Assembly (NCBI GenBank): GCA_001311545.1
Contig: BBBL01000077.1
Coordinates: forward strand, 1 to 6,999
Direction of reading: 5' to 3'
Source of the DNA: Thermus kawarayensis JCM 12314
Lineage (GTDB): Bacteria > Deinococcota > Deinococci > Deinococcales > Thermaceae
DNA length: 6,999 bases
The notes beneath the pieces are model-generated. The model ran no database searches. It was not told where the DNA came from and saw only the letters and a list, made by a program, of their open reading frames with translations. Positions within the stretch are counted from its first letter, which is position 1, and every line of letters begins with the position of its first letter. Positions 5,910 to 6,999 of this stretch are shown here, in pieces. The position numbers and the translations under genes were made by a program.

Positions 5910-6315
5910 GGCTTCTTGGGGGCCGACGCGGAGCCACCTTGACCGGCACCAGGCTTCCATCCTTGCCCAGGGCCACGTGCCGGTTCTTGAGGAGGGTGCC
6001 CAGGGTGTAGTCCTTCTTGCCCACCTTGACCACGAGTTCCTCCAAGGCGGTGGCCTTCTGCACCACCGGGTAGCGGTAGCTGGCCTTGGGGAGCTTGAAG
6101 ACCACGTAGACCGCCTTGTCCAGCGCTTCCGGCCCGGGAAGGGTGCCCTTGCCCCCTTCCCAAAGGGCCATCCCATGGGCGTCCTCCAGGACCAGCACCG
6201 TCCCCGCCGGGAGCACCCTGGGCGGGAAGACCAAGCTCACGTGGATCCTCCCCTGGGTGGCCGGGGCGGCCAGGGCCATCGCCGATGCCATGAGAAGCCA
6301 GACCATCCTCTTCAT
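5884..6315 (-). CDS. Small exported hypothetical protein (143 aa)
   Basis: I do not recognise a named family. The protein starts MKRMVWLLMASAMALAAPATQG, a typical short signal peptide with a likely cleavage after AAPA or ATQG and no lipobox cysteine. It is therefore probably periplasmic or secreted. The mature part (about 120 residues) looks like a beta-rich domain: RIHVSLVFPP, GTVLVLEDAHGMALWEGG, AVYVVFKLPKASYRYPVV, LVPVKVAP. The ATG at 6315 has GGAGG seven bases upstream and overlaps the histidine kinase stop as ATGA, so the two genes are coupled. The last residues (SLDGGGSLC) are poor in protein-like signal and overlap the next promoter. Given the indels elsewhere, the true C-terminus may be at PRRPQEA, ending at 5907 if a C run near 5915-5920 is one base too long. 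Confidence 0.75.
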   Translation of the reverse strand: MKRMVWLLMASAMALAAPATQGRIHVSLVFPPRVLPAGTVLVLEDAHGMALWEGGKGTLPGPEALDKAVYVVFKLPKASYRYPVVQKATALEELVVKVGKKDYTLGTLLKNRHVALGKDGSLVPVKVAPRRPPRSLDGGGSLC

Positions 6316-6999
6316 CTCTCACCTCCGGAGCTTCCCGCTCCGGAAGGAAGCCTAGGCCCTTTCCCTGAAGCGGGCCTGAAGAGGAGGCGGGCGCGGAAGG
6401 GGGGGCCTGGGAGGAGAAGGAGGGTCCCGCCCAGGGCCTCCGCCACCTGGCGGACCACCCGGAGACCTAGACCTTCCTGCGCCGAGGCCCTGGGCCCCGG
6501 GCCCTGGTCCTCCACCTCCAGGTACACCCCTTCCTCTTCCCGGCCCACCCGGAGGCGGATGGACCCCTGGCCGTGGAGGAGGGCGTTTTGCACCAGGTTG
6601 TTCAGGGCCCGCTCCAAGAGCCTGGGGTCGGCCCGCACCCGCGTGGGCTCCCCCTCCAGGCCGATCTCCCTGCCCCGGGCCACGGCCAGGGGTTGGAAGC
6701 GGTCAAAGGCCTCGGAGAGAAGGGCGTAGAGGTCCACCTCGGCGGGCCTCAGGTCCTGGGCCCCGGCGCGGGAGAGGGCGAGGAGGTTTTCCGCCAGGGC
6801 CTCGAGGCGCTCGGCCTGGGCCTTGAGCCGCCTCAGGGCCTCCCGGTCCACCCGCTCCTGGGCCAAGAGGCTTTCCAGCCCCACGCGGAAGGCCGCCACC
6901 GGGGTTTTGAGCTCGTGGCTGGCCAAGGCCAAAAAGGCCTGCTCCCGGGCCCGCTCCTCCTTGAGGGTGGACAGGAGGCGGGGCGAAGGCCTGGGCCAG
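6312..6999 (-). CDS. Sensor histidine kinase, C-terminal part (about 229 aa visible)
   Basis: The gene enters from the high-coordinate edge. The visible part has, in order, a helical linker (TLKEERAREQAFLALA), the dimerisation and phosphoacceptor H-box SHELKTP, an N-box NNLVQNALLHG, the G1 box DQGPGP and a G2 box GLGLRVV. Together these are a complete HisKA plus HATPase core. The phosphorylatable His is in SHELKTP (around 6908-6928). The sensor and membrane part, and any response-regulator gene, would lie outside the window. After the ATPase core a low-complexity tail (ASGKGPRLPSGAGSSGGER) is encoded over an inverted repeat, and the stop overlaps the exported-protein start as ATGA. The stimulus cannot be read here. 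It is upstream of the first riboswitch and so need not be fluoride-controlled. Confidence 0.95.
   Translation of the reverse strand, partial: WPRPSPRLLSTLKEERAREQAFLALASHELKTPVAAFRVGLESLLAQERVDREALRRLKAQAERLEALAENLLALSRAGAQDLRPAEVDLYALLSEAFDRFQPLAVARGREIGLEGEPTRVRADPRLLERALNNLVQNALLHGQGSIRLRVGREEEGVYLEVEDQGPGPRASAQEGLGLRVVRQVAEALGGTLLLLPGPPFRARLLFRPASGKGPRLPSGAGSSGGER
6324..6344 (-). repeat. 7-bp inverted repeat touching the exported-protein ribosome site
   Basis: TCCGGAG and CTCCGGA form a 7-base stem with a 7-base loop in the tail of the kinase gene. The 3' arm on the minus strand runs into GGAGG of the Shine-Dalgarno site for the gene starting at 6315. Translation of the kinase would open the stem, which would fit the ATGA coupling. 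No U-run follows. Confidence 0.45.

Noticed and set aside
5977..6729. 250-codon plus-strand open frame opposite the exported protein and kinase
   Set aside because: It crosses two genes supported by a signal peptide and by kinase boxes; its translation has no recognisable domain and ends in Arg/Ser-rich low complexity.

Overview
The window looks like chromosomal DNA from Thermus or a close relative. It is very GC-rich and gene-dense, proteins are rich in Ala, Leu, Arg, Glu, Gly and Pro, Shine-Dalgarno sites are strong GGAGG types, and stop/start overlaps are short. Every supported gene is on the minus strand, so transcription runs from high to low coordinates. The genus is inferred from style, not from a database match.

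In transcription order: the 3' part of a sensor histidine kinase (6999-6312) overlaps by ATGA a small exported protein (6315-5884). Next comes a compact control region (5909-5798) with a promoter, a fluoride (crcB-motif) riboswitch and a perfect 12-bp terminator hairpin. It leads two tandem MutS-like ATPase genes (5788-4254 and 4257-2798, overlapping by ATGA). A second control region (2765-2684) has another fluoride riboswitch with its own terminator. It leads a CPA-type cation/proton antiporter (2656-1488), a UspA protein (1445-1026), a Cys-rich protein (1018-608), a small AAA-associated-type protein (623-178) and the start of a metallophosphoesterase (190-1).

The main result is that two back-to-back transcription units both start with a fluoride riboswitch, so much of the window is probably a fluoride-response locus. 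The antiporter and UspA make sense as ion and stress functions. The MutS-like pair is the least understood part. Both proteins keep the ATPase core but have LNE in place of the LDE Walker B, and they differ at the catalytic-His position, which suggests an asymmetric heterodimer not dedicated to mismatch repair. No Fluc/CrcB or CLC-F fluoride exporter is encoded here.

Four genes read through only if six single-base indels are corrected (near 282, 1997, 3660, 3986, 4041 and 5110), mostly in G/C runs. Six in 7 kb, with strong protein similarity on both sides of each break, points to uncorrected sequencing or assembly errors more than decay. I therefore annotate these as genes with frameshifts. 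There is no stretch over 300 bases without a gene, and I see no tRNA, rRNA, insertion sequence or CRISPR array.
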